A stretch of DNA of 64,000 nt, from the NCBI GenBank assembly GCA_027023425.1, contig JALVVL010000004.1, positions 1-64,000 on the forward strand, given 5' to 3'. Positions 42,221 through 50,512 of the stretch are shown here, one piece after another. Below the pieces are notes generated by a model that worked only from the letters and a program-made list of their open reading frames with translations, did no database searches and was not told where the DNA came from. The DNA is from Anaerolineales bacterium. GTDB lineage: Bacteria > Chloroflexota > Anaerolineae > Anaerolineales > DRMV01. Numbering within the stretch: position 1 is the stretch's first letter; every line of letters begins with the position of its first letter. Position numbers and translations under genes: made by a program.

Positions 42221-44017
42221 TCAGGCGGTGGGGTTGAGGGCGCGGAGGGCGGCGTAAAGTTCGTTGAGCGCGGCACGGATTTGCTCGGCATCGGCGTTTT
42301 CGTCTTCGGCAAGCGACCTCACGGCTTGCATTTTCTCCTCAACTGCCGAGCGCGCCTCCGCACTCGCCCCCTCGCCCACGGCTTCCAGCGCCTTTTCAGC
42401 CTGAAAAACCGCCTGCTCCGCTTCGTTGACGGCTTCAATGCGCTCTTTACGCCGCCGGTCTTCTTCGGCGTGCTTTGCCGCTTCTTTTTGCATTTGCTTG
42501 ATTTCGTCCTCGCTCAGTCCCGAAGAAGCCGTGATGGTGATGTGCTGGGCGCGCCCCGTGCTTTGGTCTTTTGCCGTCACTTTGAGGATGCCGTTTGCGT
42601 CCACGTCAAACGTAACCTCAATGCGGGGCACGCCGCGCGGCGCAGGCGGAATCCCATCCAAAATGAAGCGCCCAAGGGATTTGTTGTCCTTTGCCAGCGG
42701 GCGTTCGCCCTGCACGATGTGGATTTCAACCTGAGTTTGGTTGTCGGTGGCGGTGGAAAAGACTTGGCTTTGGCGGGTCGGAATTGTGGTGTTGCGTGGG
42801 ATGATGGGCGTGGCAATGCCGCCCAAGGTTTCAATTGAGAGCGTCAGCGGGATAACGTCCAAAAGCAAAATGTCGGTAACTTCGCCCGCAAGCACGCCAG
42901 CCTGCACCGCGGCGCCCATCGCCACTACTTCGTCGGGGTTCACGCCTTTGTGCGGCTCTTTGCCGAAAAATTGGGCGACCGCGCGCTGAATGGCTGGCAT
43001 CCGCGTCATGCCGCCCACCAAAATCACTTGGTCAACCTGTTCGGCTTTGAGACCGGCATCCTTCAGCGCCTCGCGCACCGGCCCAAGTGTGCGCTCAATC
43101 AGGTCGGCGGTGAGTTGCTCCAGTTTGGCGCGGGTGATGGTGATTGCCAAATGCTTCGGCCCGGAGGGTGTGATGGTGATGTAAGGCAGGTTGATTTCGG
43201 TCTGGGCAAGGGTAGAAAGTTCCTTTTTGGCTTTTTCGGCGGCGTCTTTCAGGCGTTGCAGGGCTTGGCGGTCTTCGCGCAGGTCAATGCCCTCGGCTTT
43301 GCGAAATTCCTCCAGCAGGTATTCCATCAGGCGGCGGTCAAAGTCATCGCCGCCCAAGAAAGTATCGCCGCTGGTGGAAATGACCTTGAAAATGCCCTCA
43401 CCGGCTTCCAGAATGGAAATGTCAAACGTGCCGCCGCCGAGGTCGTAAACGGCAATGATTTCGTTAGCGTTGCGGTCAAGCCCGTAGGCCAAAGCAGAGG
43501 CGGTTGGCTCGTTGATGATGCGGAGCACTTCTAAGCCGGCGATGCGCCCCGCGTCTTTGGTGGCGTTGCGTTGAGCGTCGTTGAAGTAGGCGGGCACGGT
43601 AATCACTGCCTGCGTAACCGGCTCGCCGAGGTAAGCCTCCGCGTCGGCTTTGATTTTTTGCAAAATCATCGCCGAGATTTCGGGCGGGGCGTATTCCCTT
43701 CCGCCCATGAGCACGCGCACATCGCCGTTTGGGGCGGCAGTGATTTTGTAGGGGATGTGCTCGCGGGCGCGCTGGACTTCGGGGTCGTCGTATTTGCGCC
43801 CCATAAAGCGCTTGACTGAGAAAATGGTGTTTTCGGGGTTGATGATGGCTTGGTTGCGCGCCACGCGCCCCACCAGCCGCTCGCCGTTTTTGATTGCCAC
43901 AACCGAGGGCACAAGGCGCTCGCCTTCCGCCGAAGGGATGACGGTCGGCTCGCCGCCTGCCATCACCGCCGCCACCGAGTTGGTCGTGCCCAAGTCAATG
44001 CCGATGACTTTGCTCAT
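42221..44017 (-). CDS. dnaK: chaperone protein DnaK (Hsp70)
   Basis: A 598-residue DnaK, at the short end of the family (about 600-640). The ATPase domain has [16 protein letters not shown] at the start, [16 protein letters not shown] near 190, and [20 protein letters not shown] near 330. The linker and substrate-binding domain include [14 protein letters not shown] and [15 protein letters not shown]. The helical lid follows, ending in [12 protein letters not shown] without the EEVKDK-like tail of E. coli. It works with DnaJ and GrpE, which are encoded on either side. A MITE-like element separates it from grpE. Confidence 0.98.
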   Translation of the reverse strand: MSKVIGIDLGTTNSVAAVMAGGEPTVIPSAEGERLVPSVVAIKNGERLVGRVARNQAIINPENTIFSVKRFMGRKYDDPEVQRAREHIPYKITAAPNGDVRVLMGGREYAPPEISAMILQKIKADAEAYLGEPVTQAVITVPAYFNDAQRNATKDAGRIAGLEVLRIINEPTASALAYGLDRNANEIIAVYDLGGGTFDISILEAGEGIFKVISTSGDTFLGGDDFDRRLMEYLLEEFRKAEGIDLREDRQALQRLKDAAEKAKKELSTLAQTEINLPYITITPSGPKHLAITITRAKLEQLTADLIERTLGPVREALKDAGLKAEQVDQVILVGGMTRMPAIQRAVAQFFGKEPHKGVNPDEVVAMGAAVQAGVLAGEVTDILLLDVIPLTLSIETLGGIATPIIPRNTTIPTRQSQVFSTATDNQTQVEIHIVQGERPLAKDNKSLGRFILDGIPPAPRGVPRIEVTFDVDANGILKVTAKDQSTGRAQHITITASSGLSEDEIKQMQKEAAKHAEEDRRRKERIEAVNEAEQAVFQAEKALEAVGEGASAEARSAVEEKMQAVRSLAEDENADAEQIRAALNELYAALRALNPTA

Positions 44018-44035
44018 TACCGCCGCCTTCCTTTT

Positions 44036-44192
44036 TTAGGACTTACGCAGTTGCCCGTAGAAGCGCTTGTTTTCGTGTCATGGCGAGCCGCCGTAGGCGG
44101 CGAAGCCATCCCCCAGATGATCGGGGAGGCCGCTTCGGCGGTCGTAGACCGCCGGAGCGGCGACAAAAGGGGGAGAACTGCGTAACTCTTAC
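44036..44192 (+). mobile_element. 157-bp MITE-like element, copy 3 (grpE-dnaK gap)
   Basis: The ends are TTAGGACTTACGCAGTTGCC on the left and GAACTGCGTAACTCTTAC on the right. A CTTTTTT run occurs at both flanks, compatible with a target duplication, although the T-rich sequence makes exact borders uncertain. The element is reversed relative to the direction of transcription when compared with copies 1 and 2. It lies just beyond the grpE stop codon. Confidence 0.85.
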
Positions 44193-44196
44193 TTTT

Positions 44197-44826
44197 TTAT
44201 TGCGCCACCCGCACCAACGCGGGGCGGATTACCTGATCGCCAATCATGTAGCCGCGGCGAAGCACCTCAATGATTTGCTCGCTTTCGTGCTCGTCGTGCG
44301 GCTCGTGCGAAATGGCTTCGTGGTAGCGCGGGTCAAACTGCATCCCCGGCTCTGCCGGTATTGGCTTGATGCCCTCCGATTCCAAAATGTTGAGCATTTT
44401 GCGGTAAATCAGTTCAATGCCTTTAGCCCATTCCGCACCCGCGCCCTCGGTCGGTTTGTTTTTGAGGGCGAGTTCCAAATCATCCAGCACTTCAAGGTAA
44501 CGCTTGATGATGCTGATGAGGAGTTCGCGGCGGGTTTGCTCGCGCTGTTGCTCCACGCGGCGGCGGTAATTGTCAAAGGCGGCGCGCTCGCGTTGCCATC
44601 CTTCAAGGTATTCCTGCGCCTGCGAACGCGATTCGTCCAATGCTTTTTGCAATTCTTCCACCGTAATTTCCTCCTCGGTGGATTCGGCGCTTTGGGCTTC
44701 GGCCTCAGCCGCCTCTTCTGCGGCTTGGATTTCAACCTCCGCGGCTTCCGCCTGCGCCTCTTCATCCACCGTAATTTTTATTTCTTTTGGCTCTTTGCCG
44801 TTGTTGTTTGCCTTTTTGCGTGCCAT
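44197..44826 (-). CDS. grpE: nucleotide exchange factor GrpE
   Basis: A 209-residue GrpE that releases ADP from DnaK. The N-terminal third is acidic and coiled-coil-like (QAEAAEVEIQAAEEAAEAEA), followed by the long helix GWQRERAAFDNYRRRVEQQ near residue 90. The head domain contains FDPRYHEAISHEPHDEHES and ends LRRGYMIGDQVIRPALVRVA, matching the family signature. GGAGG lies six bases before the ATG at 44826. An open frame further upstream is in W1 repeat DNA and is rejected. Confidence 0.96.
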   Translation of the reverse strand: MARKKANNNGKEPKEIKITVDEEAQAEAAEVEIQAAEEAAEAEAQSAESTEEEITVEELQKALDESRSQAQEYLEGWQRERAAFDNYRRRVEQQREQTRRELLISIIKRYLEVLDDLELALKNKPTEGAGAEWAKGIELIYRKMLNILESEGIKPIPAEPGMQFDPRYHEAISHEPHDEHESEQIIEVLRRGYMIGDQVIRPALVRVAQ

Positions 44827-44864
44827 TGCGTTTCCTCCTTTTCGGTTGTTGAAACCGCAGATTT

Positions 44865-45362
44865 CATAGAAAGTATCCACAGATTACACAGATTTGCACC
44901 GATTGAAGAAAAGAAACCACAGAAAACACAGAAACACCACAGAGAACACAGAAAAATTTCCTTTGCGCTCTTTGCGCCTTTGCTTTCTCTACGTCTCTGC
45001 GTTACCCTTGGCGTCCTTTGCGTTACCCTTGGCGCCCTTGGCGTCAACCTCTTTGTGTTCTCTGCGCCTTTGTGTTTCTCTGCGTCTCTGCGTTACCATC
45101 CACCGATTGACACAGATTTGCACCGATTTCAAGGAACACCCGCAAATCCTAAATCGCTAATCTTCTCCTCTGTGCTAATCTGTGTAATCTGTGGTTTTTA
45201 TCCTTGGCGTCCTTTGGGTTTCTTGGCGCCCTTGGCGTCCTTATCATCCACCGATTGACACAGATTTACACCGATTGAAGAAAAAACCACAGAGAACGCA
45301 GAAATTTACAGAGAACACAGAAAAAATCTGCGCTAATCTGTGTAATCTGTGGTTTTCATCAC
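44865..45362. repeat. word-repeat mosaic between hrcA and grpE
   Basis: This 532-bp gap inside the heat-shock operon holds no gene. W1, W2, W3 and W1 modules follow each other, including AACACCGCAAATCCTAAATC-like filler (about 45139) that also occurs at 13170 and 18030. W1 inverted repeats are at 45180-45200 and 45335-45358. Confidence 0.9.
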
Positions 45363-46423
45363 TCCGCCAAGGTTTCGGTAACCAAGTCGCTCAGCAAGCG
45401 CGCCACGAAGCGCACGGTGGGGATGGCGCGGCTGTAAGCCATCCGCATTGGGCCAACGACGCCCAGCACGCCGGTTGCCAGCCCCTGAGCGCCGTAGCGC
45501 GCCAGCACAACCGAGCAGTCGCGCAATTCTTCCATTTCGCCGCCGCCCACAAGCACCTGCACGCTCCCCACCTCGGCGTTGGCGATCACATTAGTGAGCA
45601 GGCGCTCAAGCAGTTGGCGCTCTTCAAGCACACGCAGGGCGCGCCGCGCCGCCGGTGAATTGGCAAACTCTGGCTCGCTGAGCACCTGAGTGATGCCAGC
45701 GCGGTACACCTCTTCGGCGATGCTACCCGCAGTTGCCCGCAACTCATCCTGTACAACATCAAGCACCAAAGCCTCCAACCCATCCTCGGGTTTGGGAATG
45801 GCGGCGAGTTGGTCGGCGGTTTTGCCTGCGCAAAGGCGGTTGATTTTATCGGCAACTGCGCTAAGCCGCTCCTGCGAAACCGCCGTTTCCAGATGGAGCA
45901 CCCGCTCACGGATTTCGCCGCCCACCAGCACCAGCACAAAAAGCGCCTGACGGCTGCGCAGGCTGAGCAGTTCCAAATGCTTGTAGCGCGCCTGTTCGGG
46001 ATGGGGAGAAGTGACAAGCGCCGCGCTTCGCGCCTGACGGGCTAACACTGAAGCCGCGAGGCGCATCCATTGGTCAATGTCGTCCTGCGCTTGGTAAAAC
46101 TGGTGGGCGATGGTGTGGCGCACCGCGGGCGGAAGTTCGGCATTGCCAATGAGGCGGCTCACGAAATAGCGGTAGCCCTTTTCGGTGGGGACGCGCCCGG
46201 CAGAGGTGTGCGGCTGTTGCAAATAGCCCAACCGCATGAGCGCCGCGAGTTCATTCCGCACGGTGGCCGCGCTAAAGCCAAGGTTGTACCGCTCAACCAG
46301 CCGCCGCGAGGCAACCGGCTGCGCGGTGTCAACATATTCCCGCACAGCCAGCGCGAGGATAAATTTTTGGCGCTCGGTGAGTTCTTCACCGGGCGGGGGG
46401 GTGTTTTTCCTGCGCGGCGACAT
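45359..46423 (-). CDS. hrcA: heat-inducible transcription repressor HrcA
   Basis: A 354-residue HrcA, normal length. The N-terminal winged helix has LTERQKFILALAVREYVDTA, followed by QPVASRRLVERYNLGFSAAT, then VRNELAALMRLGYLQQPHTS and AGRVPTEKGYRYFV. The GAF-like dimerisation domain has LVLVGGEIRERVLHLE and a C-terminal GVLGVVGPMRMAYSRAIPTV. It represses by binding the CIRCE operator, which lies 16 bp upstream of its own start, so the operon is autoregulated. GGAGAGG sits just before the ATG. Confidence 0.97.
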   Translation of the reverse strand: MSPRRKNTPPPGEELTERQKFILALAVREYVDTAQPVASRRLVERYNLGFSAATVRNELAALMRLGYLQQPHTSAGRVPTEKGYRYFVSRLIGNAELPPAVRHTIAHQFYQAQDDIDQWMRLAASVLARQARSAALVTSPHPEQARYKHLELLSLRSRQALFVLVLVGGEIRERVLHLETAVSQERLSAVADKINRLCAGKTADQLAAIPKPEDGLEALVLDVVQDELRATAGSIAEEVYRAGITQVLSEPEFANSPAARRALRVLEERQLLERLLTNVIANAEVGSVQVLVGGGEMEELRDCSVVLARYGAQGLATGVLGVVGPMRMAYSRAIPTVRFVARLLSDLVTETLAE

Positions 46424-46439
46424 TTCCTCTCCAGATATT

Positions 46440-46466
46440 TTAGCACTCTCGGCCAGCGAGTGCTAA
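46440..46466 (-). promoter_or_regulatory. CIRCE operator
   Basis: TTAGCACTC, nine bases, then GAGTGCTAA: a perfect match to the CIRCE consensus. It lies between the hrcA promoter and the hrcA start codon, so HrcA binding would block transcription of hrcA and the genes behind it. Confidence 0.97.
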
Positions 46467-46479
46467 CATTTGCGCTTCT

Positions 46480-46509
46480 ATCATACCACATCTGTCAAGG
46501 GGGCGTCAA
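46480..46509 (-). promoter_or_regulatory. promoter of hrcA-grpE-dnaK-dnaJ-prmA
   Basis: On the minus strand TTGACG (46504-46509) and TATGAT (46480-46485) are spaced by 18 bp. The predicted start near 46472 lies just upstream of CIRCE. Confidence 0.75.
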
Positions 46510-46526
46510 CAAAATCCGGCGCTTCC

Positions 46527-46555
46527 TTGACACCACAGCCCACCTCAATTAAAAT
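46527..46555 (+). promoter_or_regulatory. promoter of the tRNA-Ala genes
   Basis: TTGACA (46527-46532) and TAAAAT (46550-46555) with a 17-bp spacer. It fires divergently from the hrcA promoter, and transcription would start about 12 bp before the first tRNA gene. Confidence 0.8.
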
Positions 46556-46573
46556 CGGCGTGCTCGTAAATAG

Positions 46574-46646
46574 GGGCCTGTAGCGCAGTTGGGAGCGCGC
46601 TTCAATCGCACTGAAGAGGTCGCGGGTTCGAATCCCGCCAGGTCCA
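46574..46646 (+). tRNA. tRNA-Ala (anticodon CGC)
   Basis: The cloverleaf is complete: acceptor GGGCCTG/CAGGTCC, D-arm GCGC...GCGC, anticodon stem CTTCA/TGAAG with loop ATCGCAC, variable AGGTC, and T-arm GCGGG TTCGAAT CCCGC. The third acceptor pair is G-T (G3:U70), the alanine identity element. The discriminator is A, and CCA is not encoded. Confidence 0.96.
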
Positions 46647-46694
46647 CTTGGTGGACAAATCCGCCCAGGGATGATAAAATTCACCAAAACTAAT

Positions 46695-46767
46695 GGGCCC
46701 ATGGCGCAGTTGGGAGCGCGTCTCAATGGCATTGAGAAGGTCGAGGGTTCGAGTCCCTCTGGGTCCA
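46695..46767 (+). tRNA. tRNA-Ala (anticodon GGC)
   Basis: The acceptor is GGGCCCA/TGGGTCC with G3:U70. The anticodon stem TCTCA/TGAGA has the loop ATGGCAT. The T-arm GAGGG TTCGAGT CCCTC is intact. It lies 48 bp after the tRNA-Ala(CGC) gene and shares the same D-arm, so the two arose by duplication. Confidence 0.96.
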
Positions 46768-46774
46768 CCTCCAA

Positions 46775-46802
46775 GCACCCGGTCCCTGCGCCGGGTGTTC
46801 TG
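46775..46802 (+). terminator. hairpin after the tRNA-Ala genes
   Basis: GCACCCGG pairs with CCGGGTGT around an 8-base loop, followed by TCTGTT. The weak T-tract makes it a probable but not strong terminator, and read-through into the leuS leader is possible. Confidence 0.5.
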
Positions 46803-46822
46803 TTCGTAGCAGAAGTGCGATC

Positions 46823-46917
46823 TGTGGCCTTCATCCACCGTTTGAAAAACACAGAAGCCACAGAAACTTACAGAAAACACAGAATTTTTCCAATCTGCGT
46901 AATCTGTGGTTTTTTCT
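46823..46917. repeat. W2/W1 repeat before the leuS T-box
   Basis: W2 words (AACACAGAAGCCACAGAAAC) and a W1 word in complement (CTGCGTAATCTGTGG) fill the space between the tRNA genes and the T-box leader. No clear separate promoter for leuS is visible here. Confidence 0.8.
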
Positions 46918-46919
46918 TA

Positions 46920-47175
46920 GCAGGAGTAGTAAGCCATCGGCACAGCGAGCCGGGGAGGGTGTGAGCCCGGCGCAGGTGCCCTTGCCGAGCGCCACAAGGC
47001 TGAACTCGCCTGCGGCCTCTCCGTTGGAGGGGCTTCCCCGCCGGTGAACCGCGAGGCTAATCGGCGGCGGGTGCGCCCGTTATCGCGCCCCCGAGGGGCC
47101 GCGCACAGCCGCGCGGCAATCAGGGTGGTACCGCGGAGGTCAAGCCTTCGTCCCTGTTGGGGCGAAGGCTTTTTC
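46920..47175 (+). promoter_or_regulatory. T-box leader of leuS
   Basis: The leader starts with AGGAGTAGTAA, which matches the Stem I AGTA element. The specifier position reads GAA then CTC (47005-47007), a leucine codon. The conserved T-box AGGGTGGTACCGCG is at 47122-47135. A terminator follows: AAGCCTTCGTCCC pairs with GGGGCGAAGGCTT and ends in TTTTC. Uncharged tRNA-Leu should stabilise the antiterminator and switch on leuS. Confidence 0.93.
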
Positions 47176-47178
47176 TTT

Positions 47179-47335
47179 TTGGGAGTTACGCAGTTCGCCT
47201 CCTTCATGTCGCCGCGAGGTGGTTGTAGACCGCCGAAGCGGTCTCCCCCATCATCTGGGGGATGGCTTCGCCGTCTACGGCGGCTCGCCATGACATGAAA
47301 ACGGGCGCTTCTACGAGTAACTGCGTAAGCCCTAC
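47179..47335 (-). mobile_element. 157-bp MITE-like element, copy 4 (leuS leader)
   Basis: The inverted ends are GGGAGTTACGCAGTTCG on the left and, inward from the right, AGGGCTTACGCAGTTAC. It is flanked by an exact 6-bp direct repeat TTCTTT. It has inserted between the T-box terminator and the leuS ribosome-binding site, so the leuS mRNA carries a strongly folded 157-nt block. Confidence 0.88.
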
Positions 47336-47391
47336 TTCTTTCAAAAGCACCGAAACACTGACTCGCCTAACCACAAAAACCGGAGGTCGCC

Positions 47392-50196
47392 ATGCCCAAA
47401 CCGTATAACCCCGCCGAAATAGAACCCAAATGGCAAGCAAAATGGGAAGCCGACAAAATCTACGAAGCAAACATTGACCCAAGCCGTCCCAAGCACTACG
47501 CTCTCACTATGTTCCCCTACCCCTCGGGGAACCTGCACATCGGGCACTGGTATGCGATGACGCCCTCTGACGCGCGCGCCCGCTTTATGCGCATGAAGGG
47601 CTACAATGTGCTTTTCCCAATGGGCTTTGACGCCTTCGGCTTGCCTGCCGAGAACGCCGCCATCACGCGCAACATTCACCCGCGCGAATGGACTTATGCC
47701 AACATTGAAAACATGCGTCGGCAACTCCGCCGTATGGGCGCAATTTTTGACTGGCGGCGCGAAGTTGTCACTTGCGACCCCGAATACTACCGCTGGAATC
47801 AGTGGTTCTTCATCCAGTTTTACAAGCATGGGCTGGCATACCGCAAGAAGGCGCCGGTTGATTGGTGCCCAAGGTGCAACACTACCCTCGCGCGCGAGCA
47901 AGTAATCGGCGAAGATCGCGTCTGTGAGCGCTGCGGCACGCCTGTTATCAAGAAAAATTTGGAACAGTGGTTTTTCCGCATCACCGACTACGCCGAAGAA
48001 CTCAAGCGCTTTGACGGCTTAGACTGGCCTGAGCGCATCAAAACCGCCCAGCGCAATTGGATTGGCGACCGCTCAGAAGGCGCTAACGTTTTCTTCAAAA
48101 CTGAGCAAGGGCACACTTTGGAGATTTTCACTACTCGCCCCGATACCCTGTGGGGCGTAACCTTCATGGTGCTCGCCCCCGAGCACCCCGTGATTGATGA
48201 AATCACCCCGCCGGAATATCGCCCTGCGGTGGACAAATACCGTTTCCAAGCCGCGCGCTTCTCCGACACCGAGCGGCAAGCCGCCGAACGCGAAAAAACC
48301 GGCGTCTTCACCGGCGCTTACGCCATCAACCCCGTCAACGGCGAAAAAGTGCCCATCTGGATTGCCGACTATGTGCTCATGTCCTACGGCAGCGGCGCGA
48401 TCATGGCCGTGCCCGCCCATGACCAGCGCGACTACGAATTTGCCAAAAAATACGGCTTGGAAATCCGCCCCGTTATTTTCCCCGTGGATGAAAACGGCAA
48501 CCCCATCCCCTTAGATGCCGCTACGATGGAAGAGGCTTACCCCGGCCCGGGCGTTATGGCAAACAGCGGCCCGTTGACCGGAACGCGCATCGTCAAAGCC
48601 AAAGGCTGGGACGACCCCGGCATTATGAAAGTGATTGAATGGCTGGAAGAAAAAGGCATCGGTGAGCGCGCTGTCAACTACCGCCTGCGCGACTGGCTGA
48701 TTTCCCGCCAGCGTTACTGGGGCACCCCAATCCCCATGGTTTACTGCGAAAAGTGCGGCTGGAACCCCGTGCCCGAAGACCAACTGCCGGTTGAACTGCC
48801 CGACGATGTGGAGTGGAAACCCACCGGTGAAAGCCCGCTCAAATTCCACCCAACTTGGAAGCACACCACCTGCCCTGTCTGCGGTGGCCCGGCGATCCGC
48901 GAAACCGACACGATGGATACCTTCATGGATTCTTCGTGGTATCACCTCGCCTACCTGAGCCTGCACGGGCACGAAGAGGCGCCGTTTGAGCGTGAAGAGT
49001 ACGAATACTGGTTCCCCGTAGATACCTACACCGGCGGCGCGGAACACGCCACCATGCACCTGCTCTACGTCCGCTTCTTCCACAAGGCGTTGCGCGACCT
49101 CGGCATTGTGGATGGCGATGAGCCGATGATTCAACTGCGCAACCAAGGCGTGGTGCTGGGCGAGCCGCGCGACGGGCATTTTGTCACCATCACTGGCCAT
49201 TGGGAAGGAAACGCCTTCCACGCTGAGCGCATCGTTGCCCTGCCGTGGGGAACTCCCCGCAGCGAATGGCCTGATTTCTTCCAAGGCGAAACCGAAATCC
49301 GCGGTGAAGTCTACGCCCGCGACGAAGCCACCGTCAAAGTGCGCGTCAACCCCTACATTGAAGGCGAAGACCCGATAAAAACCGCCCGCTTGGTGGTGGT
49401 TCACGTGGATGAAAGCACGGTGGTTGAAATTCCCGAAAAGCCCAGCGCCCGCCACTTGGATTTGGTCTATCACTTGGAAGCGGAGAAAATGTCCAAATCC
49501 AAGTTCAACGTGGTTGACCCCGACGATTTGGTGGATCAGTACGGGGCAGACACAGTGCGGGCTTACCTGATGTTCTTCGCCCGCTGGGATTTAGGCGGCC
49601 CGTGGAACAGCAAAGGCATCGGCGGGGTGGTGCGCTGGCTGCGCCGCGTGTGGAATTTGGTGAATGAGACCGCCCGCGCCAATCCTCCGGCCAAGCCCAA
49701 TGCCGAAGCCGTGCGCTCACTGCGCCGCAAGGTGCATCAAACGCTGAAAAATGTCACGCGCGATTTTGAAAACTTTGAATTCAACACCATTGTCGCCGCG
49801 CTGATGGAATTGCTCAACGAAATGCAACGCCTGCGCGACCAGACTGCGGGCACCGAGGCTTGGCAAGAAGCGCTTGACATTTACCTGCGGATGATGGCGC
49901 CCGTTACCCCCTTCATTGCCGAGGAACTGTGGGTTGAAGTGCTGGGCAAGCCCTACTCCATCCACAACCAAACTTGGCCTGAGGTGGATGAGGAAGCCAT
50001 CAAAGAAGACACCATCACGCTGGTGGTGCAGGTAAACGGTAAAGTGCGCGACCGCCTGCAAGTGCCGGTAGGCATCGCGGCCGAAGAGGCCAAAGCAATG
50101 GCGTTAGCCAGCGAGGCTGTCCAGCGCCACCTAAAAGGCAAAGAGCCGCGCAAGGTGATTTACGTCCCCGGCAGGTTGGTGAATATAGTGGTTTGA
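47392..50196 (+). CDS. leuS: leucine--tRNA ligase
   Basis: A 934-residue class I LeuRS. HIGH is at 49-52 (PSGNLHIGHWYAM) and KMSKS at 699-703. The CP1 editing domain has the TTRPDTLWGVTFMVLAPEHP block and AVPAHDQRDYEFAKKYG. A leucine-specific insert of about 65 residues (WEGNAFHAERIVALPWG and following) lies before KMSKS, as in several bacterial lineages. Two Cys pairs (CPRCN and CEKCG) indicate zinc sites. GGAGG precedes the ATG. It is controlled by the T-box upstream. Confidence 0.97.
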   Translation: MPKPYNPAEIEPKWQAKWEADKIYEANIDPSRPKHYALTMFPYPSGNLHIGHWYAMTPSDARARFMRMKGYNVLFPMGFDAFGLPAENAAITRNIHPREWTYANIENMRRQLRRMGAIFDWRREVVTCDPEYYRWNQWFFIQFYKHGLAYRKKAPVDWCPRCNTTLAREQVIGEDRVCERCGTPVIKKNLEQWFFRITDYAEELKRFDGLDWPERIKTAQRNWIGDRSEGANVFFKTEQGHTLEIFTTRPDTLWGVTFMVLAPEHPVIDEITPPEYRPAVDKYRFQAARFSDTERQAAEREKTGVFTGAYAINPVNGEKVPIWIADYVLMSYGSGAIMAVPAHDQRDYEFAKKYGLEIRPVIFPVDENGNPIPLDAATMEEAYPGPGVMANSGPLTGTRIVKAKGWDDPGIMKVIEWLEEKGIGERAVNYRLRDWLISRQRYWGTPIPMVYCEKCGWNPVPEDQLPVELPDDVEWKPTGESPLKFHPTWKHTTCPVCGGPAIRETDTMDTFMDSSWYHLAYLSLHGHEEAPFEREEYEYWFPVDTYTGGAEHATMHLLYVRFFHKALRDLGIVDGDEPMIQLRNQGVVLGEPRDGHFVTITGHWEGNAFHAERIVALPWGTPRSEWPDFFQGETEIRGEVYARDEATVKVRVNPYIEGEDPIKTARLVVVHVDESTVVEIPEKPSARHLDLVYHLEAEKMSKSKFNVVDPDDLVDQYGADTVRAYLMFFARWDLGGPWNSKGIGGVVRWLRRVWNLVNETARANPPAKPNAEAVRSLRRKVHQTLKNVTRDFENFEFNTIVAALMELLNEMQRLRDQTAGTEAWQEALDIYLRMMAPVTPFIAEELWVEVLGKPYSIHNQTWPEVDEEAIKEDTITLVVQVNGKVRDRLQVPVGIAAEEAKAMALASEAVQRHLKGKEPRKVIYVPGRLVNIVV

Positions 50197-50204
50197 ATGG
50201 GAGC

Positions 50205-50512
50205 GTTGGGGCGTTGGGTCGTTAGGTCGTTAGGCCGTAGGTGGAGAAACACCACAAACCACAGAAAACACGAAATTTACAGAGAACACTAATCTGTGGT
50301 TTTCATCCACCGATTGACACAGATTTACACCGATTTAAAAACACAGAAATTTACAGAGAGCACAGAAATTTTCTCTCTGCGTCTCTGGGCGAGGCGATGC
50401 CTCGCACCTACTCTGCGCCTCTGTTTCCTCTGCGTCTCTGCATTACTTTCTTGGCGTCCTCTGTGTCCTTGGCGACCTTGGCGTCTCTGCGCCTCTGCGT
50501 TAACCTCTCAGC
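50205..50512. repeat. word-repeat mosaic between leuS and the Nudix gene
   Basis: The 303-bp gap holds no gene. A W4 run (GTCGTTAGGTCGTTAGGCC) is followed by W2, W1, W2 and W3 words. A GGGCGAGGCGATGCCTCGC hairpin is embedded at 50387. On the minus strand, the W3 part provides the stop codon of the Nudix gene. Confidence 0.9.

Noticed and set aside
46481..46880. Minus-strand frames across the two tRNA-Ala genes
   Set aside because: They translate the complement of tRNA genes (peptides such as RTLDLLNAIETRSQL), a well-known source of false proteins.
46823..46919. Separate promoter for the leuS T-box inside the W2/W1 repeat
   Set aside because: TTACAG with a 17-bp spacer to CAATCT is too weak; transcription may come from the tRNA promoter instead.
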